A stretch of DNA of 64,000 bases from Actinoallomurus iriomotensis. Its GTDB lineage: Bacteria; Actinomycetota; Actinomycetes; Streptosporangiales; Streptosporangiaceae. This document shows positions 1-9,337 of this stretch, one piece after another; the first letter of the stretch is position 1, and every line of letters starts with the position of its first letter. Below the pieces are notes generated by a model that made no database searches, was not told where the DNA came from, and saw nothing but the letters and a program-made list of their open reading frames with translations. The DNA lies in assembly GCF_030269445.1 (NCBI RefSeq), contig NZ_BSTJ01000003.1:186001-250000 (forward strand), read 5' to 3'. Position numbers and translations under genes: made by a program.

Positions 1-1
1 G

Positions 2-529
<528 letters not shown>

Positions 530-546
530 GCTCCGTTCGGCCGGCC

Positions 547-570
547 GCCGGCGCCCGGTCCGGGCCCGGC
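547..570. terminator. GC-rich hairpin between convergent genes
   Basis: An imperfect hairpin (left arm 547-558, loop 559-560, right arm 561-570) with one bulge lies in the 63-base gap between the stops of serC and the membrane-protein gene. There is no U-run. It may act as a bidirectional terminator, but many GC-rich gaps fold this way. Confidence 0.35.
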
Positions 571-592
571 GACGGCCGGTGTTCGGGGGTTT

Positions 593-2548
593 CTACAGCT
601 CCGGTGGCGGGGCGGCGCCGTGGCCGGCGTCGGGCGGGCCCCACGGGAGGCCGTGGCGCTCGCAGGCGCGGCGGAGCTCGGTCAGGTCCGGCGGGAAGGA
701 CACGCGGCGCAGCACCCGGCCCGCGGGGCTCCACACGACCAGCCGCGGCGCCTCGGCCTCGTCGATGCCCACGCCGCCCAGCGCCTGCCGGGTGACGCTC
801 CACTCCGTACGGCCCAGGCGTGTCACCGAGGAGATCCCCAGGGCCGAGACGCGCAGCTGCGGGCGGTTGCGGTCGTACAGCCACGCGCCCGCGAGGCCCA
901 GGACCAGTCCCGACGGCGCCGACCACGCCAGCGCCGGCCAGAACCCGCCCAGGTCCGCGCGCAGCCACAGGGAGCCGAGCACCGCGACCAGCTCGCACAG
1001 CGTCGCCGTCACCGCGTACGCGAGCGCGCGGGTGCGGGTCGGCACGTCGAGCCGGGCCTCGGGCAGGGTCTTCTTCGGCTTCTCCTTCGCCGGTTCGGCC
1101 GTCTCCAGATGGGTCATCGAGCCGTAGAAGGCGGCGTTGACGTACGCGTCGTACTCGGCGTCGGTGATCGGGAGTTGCACGCGCCGCGCGGCGTCGCGCA
1201 GGTCGGTGCGGGAGATCCGCAGCATCGACAGCGGGGCCGCGAGGAACTCGTCGCCCTCGTCGTCGTACATCCGCAGCCAGGCGTGCCCGTCGACGGTGAG
1301 CAGCTCCATGCCGCCGATGCGGTCGCGCGGCATGCGCAGGATGACGTCGCCGGCGCCGTCGGCCCAGCCGATGCCGTCGTCGTCGACGACCAGGCGTCCG
1401 CCGGGGACGCGGGAGAAGATCTCCGGCAGCCCGGCCAGGCCGTACTCCGACGGCCGCGGGACGGCCTGGTCGGGCGTGACGACGTGGTAGCCGCGCTCGT
1501 CCAGCGCGTGGGTGAGCTGGAAGGCGTCCAGGCCGTGCGCGGGCAGCCGGGCGAGCACCTCCAGCCGATGGCCGAACAGCGTCACGACGGTCTGGTCGGC
1601 GGCGGGCCGTCCCGAGACCGGGTCGATGGCCGTGCCGGGGCCGACGACCGCGGCGGCCACCGCGCCGCCCCGTACCCGCCACTCCCCCACCGTCGCGTGC
1701 CGGATGCGCAGCTCGGACGGCATGATGGTCCAGCTCAGCGGTGCGCTCCGCAGCCTCCGGCGGCGGGCGGTCATCATCGCCACGCCGCCGACGAGCGCCC
1801 ACAGCCCGCCCATCAGCCGGCCGCCGAACGCCACGCCGCTCTCAAGGGCGATCCGGGTCACCATCGTCAGCGAGAGCAGCGTGACGAGGACGCCGAGGGC
1901 GGTCGTGCGCCGCCGGCCGGTCGTGGCCGTGGCGAGGCGTCCGGTGTCGGTACGGGAGGCGGTGCGCGGCTCGTGCGCGACGGCGAGGAGGGCGGCCTCC
2001 TGGTCGCGCAGCCGCTGCTCGGCCCGGCGGCCGAGGGCGCGTGGCGCCTCGTCCTCCTGTGGCAGGCCGTCGTCCTCGAAGAGCGACCGGTCGCCGTCGA
2101 TCACGTGGGTGGTGATGCCAAGACGCCGCGCGGTGATGTAGAAGCTCAGCAGGTCGAAGCCCATCTCGGCGAGCGGGCCCGCCACGGTGGCGCCGAACCG
2201 GTGGAAGATCGTGAGAACCCCGTCGTCCGCGGTCACCGCGAACTCCTCGACGCGGCTCAGCTCGTACGCCTCCACCACCGTGCCGTCGGCGGCGAGGTGC
2301 TCAAGCCCGCGCGCGGACAGCCGCCAGCGGCCCGGCCGCCGCTCCCACAGGCCCAGGAGCCAGGGCAGCGCGTAACAGGCGATCACGGCGGCCAGCCACA
2401 GCCCCGGCGGCCGGATCGGCAGCAGTGCGACGACCAGCGAGAGGAGGGCGAAGGGCCCGGCCGCCACCGGACGCAGCCGACGCGCCGGAGCACGAAGGCC
2501 GATCAACTCGAGGTTCACGAGAACAGATCGTGACATGTCAGCGCCCAT
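593..2548 (-). CDS. Six-helix membrane protein of unknown function
   Basis: 651 residues, not assigned to a named family. Three pairs of hydrophobic segments are visible, at about residues 31-68, 216-260 and near 560-615. Between them are soluble stretches of short beta-strand character (for example LTIFHRFG and WLRMYDDEG) that could be PH-like folds; that is only an impression. The ATG lies 4 bases after the stop of the upstream anchored protein on the same strand, with GAGGG about 10 bases before it, so the two are probably co-transcribed. An alternative ATG is at 2536. The function is unknown. Confidence 0.75.
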   Translation of the reverse strand: MGADMSRSVLVNLELIGLRAPARRLRPVAAGPFALLSLVVALLPIRPPGLWLAAVIACYALPWLLGLWERRPGRWRLSARGLEHLAADGTVVEAYELSRVEEFAVTADDGVLTIFHRFGATVAGPLAEMGFDLLSFYITARRLGITTHVIDGDRSLFEDDGLPQEDEAPRALGRRAEQRLRDQEAALLAVAHEPRTASRTDTGRLATATTGRRRTTALGVLVTLLSLTMVTRIALESGVAFGGRLMGGLWALVGGVAMMTARRRRLRSAPLSWTIMPSELRIRHATVGEWRVRGGAVAAAVVGPGTAIDPVSGRPAADQTVVTLFGHRLEVLARLPAHGLDAFQLTHALDERGYHVVTPDQAVPRPSEYGLAGLPEIFSRVPGGRLVVDDDGIGWADGAGDVILRMPRDRIGGMELLTVDGHAWLRMYDDEGDEFLAAPLSMLRISRTDLRDAARRVQLPITDAEYDAYVNAAFYGSMTHLETAEPAKEKPKKTLPEARLDVPTRTRALAYAVTATLCELVAVLGSLWLRADLGGFWPALAWSAPSGLVLGLAGAWLYDRNRPQLRVSALGISSVTRLGRTEWSVTRQALGGVGIDEAEAPRLVVWSPAGRVLRRVSFPPDLTELRRACERHGLPWGPPDAGHGAAPPPEL

Positions 2549-2552
2549 CCCG

Positions 2553-3539
2553 TCATGACCCTCGTCTGCGAGCGAACAGGCCGGCGATCAGAATGACCAC
2601 TCCGGCGACCAGCACCAGACTCACCGCCGAGAACTTCTTCGAACCCCTGGTAGACCCGGCGGCGCCGTCCTTACCCGATGAGTTCGCCGGGGACGCGCCG
2701 GTGGTTCGCGCCGGCAGCGCATTGGCCGGAACCGGCACCTGCCACAGCGGCTGTTTCACGCCCTCGGAACTGAGCAACAGCGACCGGCCATCGGCGGTGA
2801 AGGTGATGCCCTCGCCCTGTTTCTGGCTCGGCACGGACACGTCCGCGATCTTCTTGCCCGGCGCGCGGTAGATCTCCGCCTCCCAGTAGCCGCGGATCAC
2901 AAAGGTCCGGCCGTCGGGGGCGAACGCGCCGTCGGTCGCGTAGAACGGCGCGTCACCGACCTTGTGCATGATGTTGTAACCGCTCGTACTGAGGCGCTTG
3001 GGGCCCTCGTACAGCGAGTCGCTGAACGCCTTGCTCGCGATGTAGAGCCGTCCCGTACGCGGGTTGATCATCATCGTCTCGGCGTTGCGCGGGCCGTCGG
3101 CGTACTTGATCCGGTACGCCGTGGCGCGCAGCGTCTGGCTGCGCAGCACCGACGGCTCGGGGATCCGGTAGACCGTGACGTACGGCCAGGCGCCGTCCAG
3201 GTTGTCGCCGATGTCGCCGACGTAGATCCCGTTCGGCCCGAGCGCCATCGCCTCCCAGTCGCGGTTCCGCGCGCCGGCGAGCGTCAGCGTGGCCCGCGTG
3301 CGGCAGTCCGGGCCGAGCGCGTACACCTGCGGCAGGCCGCCGGAGTCGTTGAAGGTGTAGACGATGCCGGGGTGACGCCGGCTGGCGGCCAGGCCACTGG
3401 ACTCGTCGATGCGCGAGTCCTTGATCGTGCAGAGCTTCTTCGGCTCGTCGTCCTCATCGGCGTGCGCGGTGCCGGGGACCACGGTCGCCGCGACGGCCAT
3501 GAGGGCGGCGAGGGCCCTGGTCACGGATCGCGGCGACAT
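2553..3539 (-). CDS. Secreted, C-terminally anchored beta-propeller-like protein
   Basis: 328 residues from the ATG at 3539. A signal peptide (hydrophobic run ending GTAHA, then acidic EDDE) is followed by a domain with repeated propeller-like phrases: SSGLAASRRHPGIVYTFND, IYVGDIGDN, GRLYIASKA and FAPDGRTFVIRG. The protein ends in a Ser/Gly linker, one membrane helix (VSLVLVAGVVILIAGLFA) and RRRGS, so the propeller probably sits outside the cell. A GTG at 3554 in the same frame is an alternative start; GGAG lies only 2 bases before it. It is followed 4 bases later by the membrane protein at 593-2548, and the two may form one surface unit. Substrate unknown. Confidence 0.78.
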   Translation of the reverse strand: MSPRSVTRALAALMAVAATVVPGTAHADEDDEPKKLCTIKDSRIDESSGLAASRRHPGIVYTFNDSGGLPQVYALGPDCRTRATLTLAGARNRDWEAMALGPNGIYVGDIGDNLDGAWPYVTVYRIPEPSVLRSQTLRATAYRIKYADGPRNAETMMINPRTGRLYIASKAFSDSLYEGPKRLSTSGYNIMHKVGDAPFYATDGAFAPDGRTFVIRGYWEAEIYRAPGKKIADVSVPSQKQGEGITFTADGRSLLLSSEGVKQPLWQVPVPANALPARTTGASPANSSGKDGAAGSTRGSKKFSAVSLVLVAGVVILIAGLFARRRGS

Positions 3540-3589
3540 GCTCTGGGTCTTCACCGCTCCACGGGCGCGTGAAGCCTGGCGCGGGCGAC

Positions 3590-3673
3590 TCAATGGAGAA
3601 GCGTGCCGACGACCACGGCGGACAGGAGGACCGCCAGGACGGCCGGCAACAACCATCGCGGAGCACGGTTCAC
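3590..3673 (-). CDS. Predicted 27-residue single-pass membrane peptide
   Basis: A short frame GTG...TGA encodes a peptide with a basic N-terminus (NRAPRW) followed by one unbroken hydrophobic helix (LLPAVLAVLLSAVVVGTLL) and a final His. A TAGGCT box lies 6 bases before the GTG, the spacing of leaderless actinobacterial genes. Third codon positions are mostly G or C. It lies just upstream of the anchored propeller gene on the same strand and could be a small subunit or leader. No homologue is known to me; the evidence is composition and hydropathy only. Confidence 0.4.
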   Translation of the reverse strand: MNRAPRWLLPAVLAVLLSAVVVGTLLH

Positions 3674-3774
3674 GCCATGAGCCTATGCGGTCCGCTGATC
3701 CACCGAACCGCCGGTGCGATCCCCGCGTCAAAGCCGGAAAGCGACCGGGGACATCGGGGACAGGGGTGAGATCG

Positions 3775-4641
3775 ATGTGCGGGCTCTTCGGGCTCTACCG
3801 CTCGCCGGGGGCGAGGCACCCGGAACGGGCATCGGACGCGTTCGTGGCGCTGGGCATGCTCGCCGGGGAGCGGAGCGCCGACTCCGCCGGAGTGGCGTTG
3901 TTCGGCCGCCCCGGCACGATCAACGTCGAGACGCCGACCGTCCAGGGCGACGTGACCGACGGCGGCTGCCGCGTGGTCAAGGGTCGGGGGACGTTCCTCC
4001 GGGTCTGGCGGCACGATCTGCTCGCCGGCCTGGACGCGGCCCCGGTGGCGCTCGGCCAGGTACGCCGGGCCACCCGGGGCAGGCCGGACCGGCTCGTGGA
4101 GACCGGCCCCCTCCTGGTCGGCGCGCTGACCGGCACGCACAGCGGCGACGTGGACGCGGCCGGACTGCGCGCCCGCTTCGCCACGCCACCGGCGGCCGGT
4201 GACGCCGACAGCGAAGTGATCTTCCAGGCGCTGGCCGCCGGGCACCGCCCCGAGAACGTTCTGAGCGCCCTGCACGGCCGCGCGGCGCTGGCGTGGGTGG
4301 ACCGGACGCGGCCGGGCCGCCTCCACCTGGCGCGGGGCGCGCTGAGCCCGCTGTGCGTGGCCGTGGACGCCGAGGGCAACCTCTACTGGGCCTCGAACCC
4401 GGACTGGTTCCGCAGGGTCGAGCGGGACACGTCGGTACGCTTCCGGTCGGCCGTCCTGCTGCGCGAGGGCACGCACCTGACGGTGGAGGGCGACAAGGTG
4501 AGCAGCGCGGAGTTCGTCCCCACGGCCCGCCCAGGCGATCCGATGATGCCGGACCGGGTGTGGCAGGACTTCACCACCACCGACCGCGAGCACGCCCTCG
4601 CCCAACGCCGCCACCGGATCGCCGAGACCTGCGTCGCCTGA
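3775..4641 (+). CDS. Stand-alone class II glutamine amidotransferase domain protein
   Basis: 288 residues starting MCGLFGLY, so Cys2 becomes the N-terminal nucleophile once Met is removed, as in Ntn-type amidotransferases (PurF, GlmS, AsnB). GERSADSAG and the later LVGALTGTHSGDVD resemble the glutaminase fold. The start is fixed by the catalytic Cys and by the preceding AGGGGTGAG. No synthetase, phosphoribosyl transferase or isomerase domain follows, so it either needs a partner or acts as a glutaminase or amidohydrolase. It is divergent from the surface-protein unit. The acceptor substrate cannot be told from the sequence. Confidence 0.82.
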   Translation: MCGLFGLYRSPGARHPERASDAFVALGMLAGERSADSAGVALFGRPGTINVETPTVQGDVTDGGCRVVKGRGTFLRVWRHDLLAGLDAAPVALGQVRRATRGRPDRLVETGPLLVGALTGTHSGDVDAAGLRARFATPPAAGDADSEVIFQALAAGHRPENVLSALHGRAALAWVDRTRPGRLHLARGALSPLCVAVDAEGNLYWASNPDWFRRVERDTSVRFRSAVLLREGTHLTVEGDKVSSAEFVPTARPGDPMMPDRVWQDFTTTDREHALAQRRHRIAETCVA

Positions 4642-4663
4642 TCGACGGAGTGCGACGACGCGA

Positions 4664-5239
4664 TCAGTCGCGGCGCGGCCTCGTCAGTCGCCCGGGGTCG
4701 ATCTCGACGGGAAACGGCCGGCCGAGCTTGATGAGTTCGCCCGACGCGGCGATCTGCTTGTACGTGCCGTCGACCAACTCGAACACGGTCAGCTTGGGGA
4801 CGGGCACCAGTTCGAGAACCCAGTAGTGCTCGATCCCGGCTTCGGCGTACGCGTCGAGCTTTTCCCCGAAGTCCCGGTTGCGGCTCTGTCTGCTACCGCT
4901 GATCTCGGCGACCAGCGCCACGTCGGCCGCCTGGTACTCCTGCGGCTCGGAGTCGAAGGCGTCCCATGCCACCACCGCGATGTCAGGGACTTTCAACCAG
5001 TCGTCGCGGCGGTCGGTGACGACTTCCACCTCCGGGAGCACCTCAAGCCCAGCAGCCCTCGCGGGCCCGCGAAGGAGAACTGCGAGCTCCAGCAAGGCGG
5101 CCTGGTGGGGAGAGGAAGGGCGGGGGCTCACGATCAGGACACCATCGTCGATCTCATACCGGTTGAGTTCGTCGTCCGGCAACCGGTGGAGCTCATCGAC
5201 AGTCCACGGTCCGTGACGTTCTGTGAACGATAGCAACAC
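4664..5239 (-). CDS. Uma2-family (DUF820) putative endonuclease
   Basis: 191 residues with the Uma2/PD-(D/E)XK-like layout: N-terminal YEIDDGVLIVSP, central KVPDIAVV carrying the metal-binding Asp, then LVAEISGS with the Glu, and RDFGEKLDAYAEAGIEHYWV. Members are abundant in actinobacteria and cyanobacteria and are presumed nucleases, but the biological substrate is unknown. It is convergent with the amidotransferase gene (22 bases apart) and divergent from the RecD2 helicase gene, whose start lies 97 bases away. Confidence 0.85.
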   Translation of the reverse strand: MLLSFTERHGPWTVDELHRLPDDELNRYEIDDGVLIVSPRPSSPHQAALLELAVLLRGPARAAGLEVLPEVEVVTDRRDDWLKVPDIAVVAWDAFDSEPQEYQAADVALVAEISGSRQSRNRDFGEKLDAYAEAGIEHYWVLELVPVPKLTVFELVDGTYKQIAASGELIKLGRPFPVEIDPGRLTRPRRD

Positions 5240-5336
5240 CGCGTGACCTCCTCTCCTGTTCGCGCAAAGTCAGCTTAGTTCTGATCGCTGCTGTTAGCAG
5301 GCATGATCTGCCGGATCCCGAACGCTGATCTCCTCC

Positions 5337-7589
5337 ATGCCCGGCGGCTCGGGCACCATGGCCGGTGTGAAGGACGGACGACCGGATGCTTCCGCCGGGC
5401 TGCGGGAGCTTGAGGCGGTGCTCGAGCGGATCACGTACGCCAACGAGGAGACCGGGTACACGATCGCCCGGGTGGCGACCGAGCGCACCGGCCCGGACCT
5501 GCTCACCGTGGTCGGTCCCCTGCTCGGGGCGCAGATCGGGGAGAGCCTGCGGCTGACCGGGCGCTGGACCACGCACCCCAAGTACGGCCGCCAGTTCGAG
5601 GTCCGTTCGTACACGACCGTCCTGCCCGCGACCGTCCAGGGCATCCGCCGCTACCTCGGGTCCGGTCTCATCAAGGGCATCGGGCCGGTCATGGCCGACC
5701 GGATGGTCGAGCACTTCGGCACCGACATCCTGCGCGTCATCGAGGAGGAGCCCGCGCGCCTGGTCGAGGTTCACGGGCTGGGCCCCAAGCGCTCGAAGCG
5801 GATCGGCGAGGCCTGGGAGGAGCAGAAGGCGATCAAGGAGGTCATGGTCTTCCTGCAGGGCCATGACGTGTCCACCTCGCTCGCCGTGCGCATCTACAAG
5901 AAGTACGGCGACCAGTCCATCGAGGTGGTGCGCAAGGACCCGTACCGGCTGGCCGCCGACGTGTGGGGCATCGGGTTCCGCACCGCCGACACCATCGCCC
6001 GCGCCCTGGGCATGCCGCACGACGGGCCCGAGCGGATCAAGGCCGGCCTGCGGTACACGCTCTCGCAGGCCGCCGACAACGGGCACTGCTACCTGCCCGA
6101 GCCGAACCTCGTCACGGAGGCCGTGAAGATCCTTGAGGTCCCGCGTGAGCTCGTCCCACCCTGCGTGGATGACGCCGCCGCCGCGGAGGAGGTCGTACGG
6201 GAGCGGGTGCCGGTGGGCGACGGCGAGGTGCCCGCCGTCTACCTGCCGCCGTTCCACCGCGCCGAACGCTCCCTCGCCGGCGGCCTGCTGGACCTGCTGC
6301 ACACCAAGGAGGACCGTCTTCCCGCGTTCCAGGAGGTCGACTGGGACCGGGCGCTCACCTGGCTCCGCCGCCGTACGGGCACCGACCTCGCGCCCGAGCA
6401 GGAGGAGGCGGTGCGCCTGGCGCTGACCTCACGGGTCGCCGTGCTCACCGGCGGGCCGGGCTGCGGCAAGAGCTTCACCGTACGGTCCGTGGTGGAGCTG
6501 GCGGCGGCGCGGAAGGCCAAGGTGCTGCTGGTCGCGCCGACGGGGCGGGCGGCCAAGCGGCTCGCCGAGCTGACCGGCCACGAGGCCGCGACCGTGCACC
6601 GGCTGCTCAAGCTCCAGCCGGGCGGTGAGCCGGAGTTCGACCGCGACAACCCGCTCGACGCCGACCTGGTCGTGGTGGACGAGACCTCGATGGTGGACGT
6701 CATCCTGGCGAACAAGCTGGTCAAAGCCGTGCCGCGTGGCGCGCACCTGTTGCTGGTGGGCGACGTCGACCAGCTGCCGTCGGTCGGCGCGGGCGAGGTG
6801 CTGCGCGACCTGCTCGCCGCCGACGCGGTGCCCCGTGTCCGGCTCACCAAGATCTTCCGGCAGGCGCAGGAGTCCGGGATCGTGGTCAACGCGCACCGCA
6901 TCAACGCCGGGCAGGCGCCTCACGTGCGCGGGTTCCCCGACTTCTACCTGTTCCCGTGCGAGGAGACCGAGCCGACGGCGGAGCTGACGGTGGACATCGT
7001 GGCCCGCCGCATTCCGCGCAGGTTCGGCCTCGACGCGCGGCGTGACGTGCAGGTGCTCGCCCCGATGCACCGCGGGCCGGCCGGCGCGGGCAACCTCAAC
7101 GCGCTGTTGCAGGAGGCGCTCACGCCGCACCGCGACGACCGGCCGGAACGCCGCTACGGCGGCCGGGTGTTCCGCGTCGGCGACAAGGTCACCCAGCTAC
7201 GGAACAACTACGACAAGGGCGCCGCCGGGGTGTTCAACGGCACGGTCGGCGTGGTGACCGCCCTGTCGCTGGAGGAGCAGACGCTGACCGTGCGCACCGA
7301 CGAGGACGAGAGCGTCCCGTACGACTTCGCCGAACTGGACGAGCTCGCCCACGCGTACGCCGTGACGATCCACCGCTCGCAGGGCAGCGAGTACCCGGCC
7401 GTGGTCATCCCGCTGACGACCAGCTCGTGGATGATGCTCCAGCGGAACCTGCTCTACACCGCGGTGACCCGGGCGAAGAAGCTGGTCGTACTGGCCGGCT
7501 CACGCCGCGCCCTGGCGGCGGCCGTACGCACCGCCGGCGCCGGCCGCCGCCACACGTCCCTCACCCACCGCCTGGAGGTCGCGCGCTAG
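5337..7589 (+). CDS. recD2: RecD2-type ATP-dependent DNA helicase
   Basis: 750-residue superfamily 1B 5'-3' helicase acting in DNA repair or recombination without RecBC. The N-terminal OB-like region and tandem helix-hairpin-helix segments (GLIKGIGPVMADRMVEHFG, LVEVHGLGPKRSKRIGEAWE) are the RecD2/TraA hallmark. Walker A GGPGCGKS is at residues 372-379 with Lys378, and Walker B VVVDETSM has Asp448-Glu449. The C-terminal motif AYAVTIHRSQGSEYP and motif VI (LYTAVTRAKK) are present. Alternative starts are the ATG at 5358 and a GTG shortly after it. The 3' end overlaps the convergent acetyltransferase gene by 29 bases. Confidence 0.93.
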   Translation: MPGGSGTMAGVKDGRPDASAGLRELEAVLERITYANEETGYTIARVATERTGPDLLTVVGPLLGAQIGESLRLTGRWTTHPKYGRQFEVRSYTTVLPATVQGIRRYLGSGLIKGIGPVMADRMVEHFGTDILRVIEEEPARLVEVHGLGPKRSKRIGEAWEEQKAIKEVMVFLQGHDVSTSLAVRIYKKYGDQSIEVVRKDPYRLAADVWGIGFRTADTIARALGMPHDGPERIKAGLRYTLSQAADNGHCYLPEPNLVTEAVKILEVPRELVPPCVDDAAAAEEVVRERVPVGDGEVPAVYLPPFHRAERSLAGGLLDLLHTKEDRLPAFQEVDWDRALTWLRRRTGTDLAPEQEEAVRLALTSRVAVLTGGPGCGKSFTVRSVVELAAARKAKVLLVAPTGRAAKRLAELTGHEAATVHRLLKLQPGGEPEFDRDNPLDADLVVVDETSMVDVILANKLVKAVPRGAHLLLVGDVDQLPSVGAGEVLRDLLAADAVPRVRLTKIFRQAQESGIVVNAHRINAGQAPHVRGFPDFYLFPCEETEPTAELTVDIVARRIPRRFGLDARRDVQVLAPMHRGPAGAGNLNALLQEALTPHRDDRPERRYGGRVFRVGDKVTQLRNNYDKGAAGVFNGTVGVVTALSLEEQTLTVRTDEDESVPYDFAELDELAHAYAVTIHRSQGSEYPAVVIPLTTSSWMMLQRNLLYTAVTRAKKLVVLAGSRRALAAAVRTAGAGRRHTSLTHRLEVAR

Positions 7590-8139
7590 CGGCCCATTCG
7601 GCTCGGGTCAGCGCGTACTCGACCACTCCGCGTTCGAAGCCGTCGACCGCCTCCAGCCCGTCGCGGTGGAACGTACGCGTGAGGATCAGGCCGGACTTCT
7701 CCATCACGCGCCGGGAACCGAGGTTGACCGCCATCGTCTCCGCCACCACGCGCTCCACCCCGAGCTCGGTGAACCCCTTGTGGACCAGGGCCCGCGACCC
7801 TTCGGTCGCGTAGCCCCGGCCCCAGGCCGGCCTGCGCAGCCGGTAGCCGAGCTCGATCTCGCCGTCCGGTCCGTTCTTCGCGGGGCGGAAGTGGAACCAG
7901 CCCAGAAACCGTCCGGTGGACCTCTCGTCCGCCGCCCAGTAGCCGAACCCGTCGAACCGCTCGTAGAAGTCGAAGACCACCGGCAGTATCCGGCTCCGCA
8001 CCTCCTCGCGGGGAGTCGGCTCGCCTCCGTTGATGAAGCGCATGACCTCGGGGTCGCCGTCGAGCTCGACCAGGTCGTCCTCGTCGGCCTCGGTGAAGCG
8101 CCGCAGCGCCAGCCGCTCGGTCTCCAGGAAGATCGACAT
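7561..8139 (-). CDS. GNAT-family N-acetyltransferase (RimJ/RimL type)
   Basis: 192 residues beginning MSIFLETERLALRRFTEAD, the usual opening of RimJ/RimL-like acetyltransferases, which is why this internal ATG was preferred over the longer frame. The acetyl-CoA loop is RPAWGRGYATEG, followed by VVAETMAVNLGSRRVMEKSG. The acceptor could be a protein N-terminus, an antibiotic or a small amine. It overlaps the end of recD2 by 29 bases on the opposite strand. An aminopeptidase-like remnant ends 10 bases upstream on the same strand. Confidence 0.88.
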   Translation of the reverse strand: MSIFLETERLALRRFTEADEDDLVELDGDPEVMRFINGGEPTPREEVRSRILPVVFDFYERFDGFGYWAADERSTGRFLGWFHFRPAKNGPDGEIELGYRLRRPAWGRGYATEGSRALVHKGFTELGVERVVAETMAVNLGSRRVMEKSGLILTRTFHRDGLEAVDGFERGVVEYALTRAEWAASARPPGGG

Positions 8140-8149
8140 CTGTCGATTA

Positions 8150-8403
8150 TCACCGGCTCTCCGCCGGGCGGAGGGTGTCATGGGCGGCACGTCGCCCCTC
8201 GGCCACAAAGGCGGTCACCAGGCGGTCGCCGCAGGGGTTGCCGTTGGCCGGGTACGCGTCGTGTCCGCCGGAGTCCACGGTGACCATGCGAGCGCGGTTC
8301 CCGAAGGCGCGGCGCAGGTTCAGCGCGCCGCTGTAGGGAGTGGCCGGATCGCGCCAGGTTCTGCACGAGCAGGACGTTCGACGGTCCGCGCGAGGTGACC
8401 CGC
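8150..8403 (-). pseudogene. Remnant of a tripeptidyl-aminopeptidase-like alpha/beta hydrolase
   Basis: About 85 codons match the C-terminal TAP-like domain of secreted Streptomyces-type tripeptidyl aminopeptidases. One frame reads RVTSRGPSNVLLVQNL and the next frame continues RDPATPYSGALNLRRAFG, then VDSGGHDAYPANGNPCGDR with the His expected for the triad. The two halves are joined by one extra base near 8362. Nothing resembling the upstream domain or a start codon is seen beyond about 8403. It is therefore a truncated, frameshifted relic. No function is expected. Confidence 0.72.
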
Positions 8404-8503
8404 GTCGGGCGGCGAGGACGGCACGAGGTACGGGGGTCGCGGGCACGGGCGGAGGGCGCGCCGGGTACGTTGCGGATACGGGTTCGGCAAGGTGGAGGAG
8501 TAC

Positions 8504-9337
8504 ATGGAGCTGGTGCATTCCGGCAAGGTCCGGGACGTCTACGCCGATGGCGACGACCTGATCCTGGTCGCGTCGGATCGGGTGAGCGTCTACGACGTCG
8601 TCCTGCCGACCCCGATCCCGGGTAAGGGCGCGATCCTGACGCAGCTGTCGCTGTGGTGGTTCGACCGGCTCGGCGACGTCGTGCCGAACCACGTGATCTC
8701 CGAGGACGTGCCGGCGGAGTGGGCCGGGCGGGCGATCCGGTGCCGGCGGCTGGAGATGTTCCCGGTCGAGTTCATCGCCCGCGGCTACCTGGCGGGGCTG
8801 GGCCTGAAGGAGTACGAGAAGCAGGGCACCGTCTCGGGGGTGCCGCTGCCGCCGGGTCTGGTCGAGGCGTCGCGGCTGCCCGAACCGGTCTTCACCCCGA
8901 CCACGAAGGCGACGACCGGGCACGACGAGTTCATCACGTTCGACGACGTGGTCCGGGAGATCGGCGCCGAGACCGCCGAGCGGCTGCGCGACCTCACGCT
9001 GGAGGTCTACCGGCGCGGCGCGGACCTCGCCCGTGAGCGCGGCGTCATCATCGCCGACACCAAGCTGGAGTTCGGGCGCGCCCCGGACGGCACGATCGTG
9101 CTCGCCGACGAGGTGCTGACGCCGGACTCCTCGCGGTTCTGGCCGGCCGACTCGTGGGAGCCGGGCCGTGCGCAGCACTCGCTCGACAAGCAGTTCGTCC
9201 GCGACTGGTCCTCGTCGGTGACCGGCTGGGACCGTACGCCTCCGGGTCCGGAGATCCCCGACGACGTCGTGGCGGCCACCCGGGCGCGCTACGCGGAGGT
9301 CTACGAGCGGATCACCGGCTCGCCGTGGCGTCTCTGA
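8504..9337 (+). CDS. purC: Phosphoribosylaminoimidazole-succinocarboxamide synthase
   Basis: 277 residues. PurC ligates CAIR with aspartate using ATP to give SAICAR, the seventh step of purine synthesis. Clear family motifs are GKVRDVY near the N-terminus, PNHVISED, RRLEMFPVEFIARGYLAG, ADTKLEFG and LADEVLTPDSSRFW. The ATG at 8504 is chosen because GGTGGAGGAG lies just before it; the GTG at 8492 overlaps that ribosome-binding site. The 3' end overlaps the convergent thpR gene by 26 bases. No other pur gene is adjacent. Confidence 0.95.
   Translation: MELVHSGKVRDVYADGDDLILVASDRVSVYDVVLPTPIPGKGAILTQLSLWWFDRLGDVVPNHVISEDVPAEWAGRAIRCRRLEMFPVEFIARGYLAGLGLKEYEKQGTVSGVPLPPGLVEASRLPEPVFTPTTKATTGHDEFITFDDVVREIGAETAERLRDLTLEVYRRGADLARERGVIIADTKLEFGRAPDGTIVLADEVLTPDSSRFWPADSWEPGRAQHSLDKQFVRDWSSSVTGWDRTPPGPEIPDDVVAATRARYAEVYERITGSPWRL

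Noticed and set aside
620..2533. A 637-codon plus-strand frame opposite the six-helix membrane gene
   Set aside because: Arg/Gln/Val-rich shadow of the minus-strand gene, with no ribosome-binding site and no recognisable domain.
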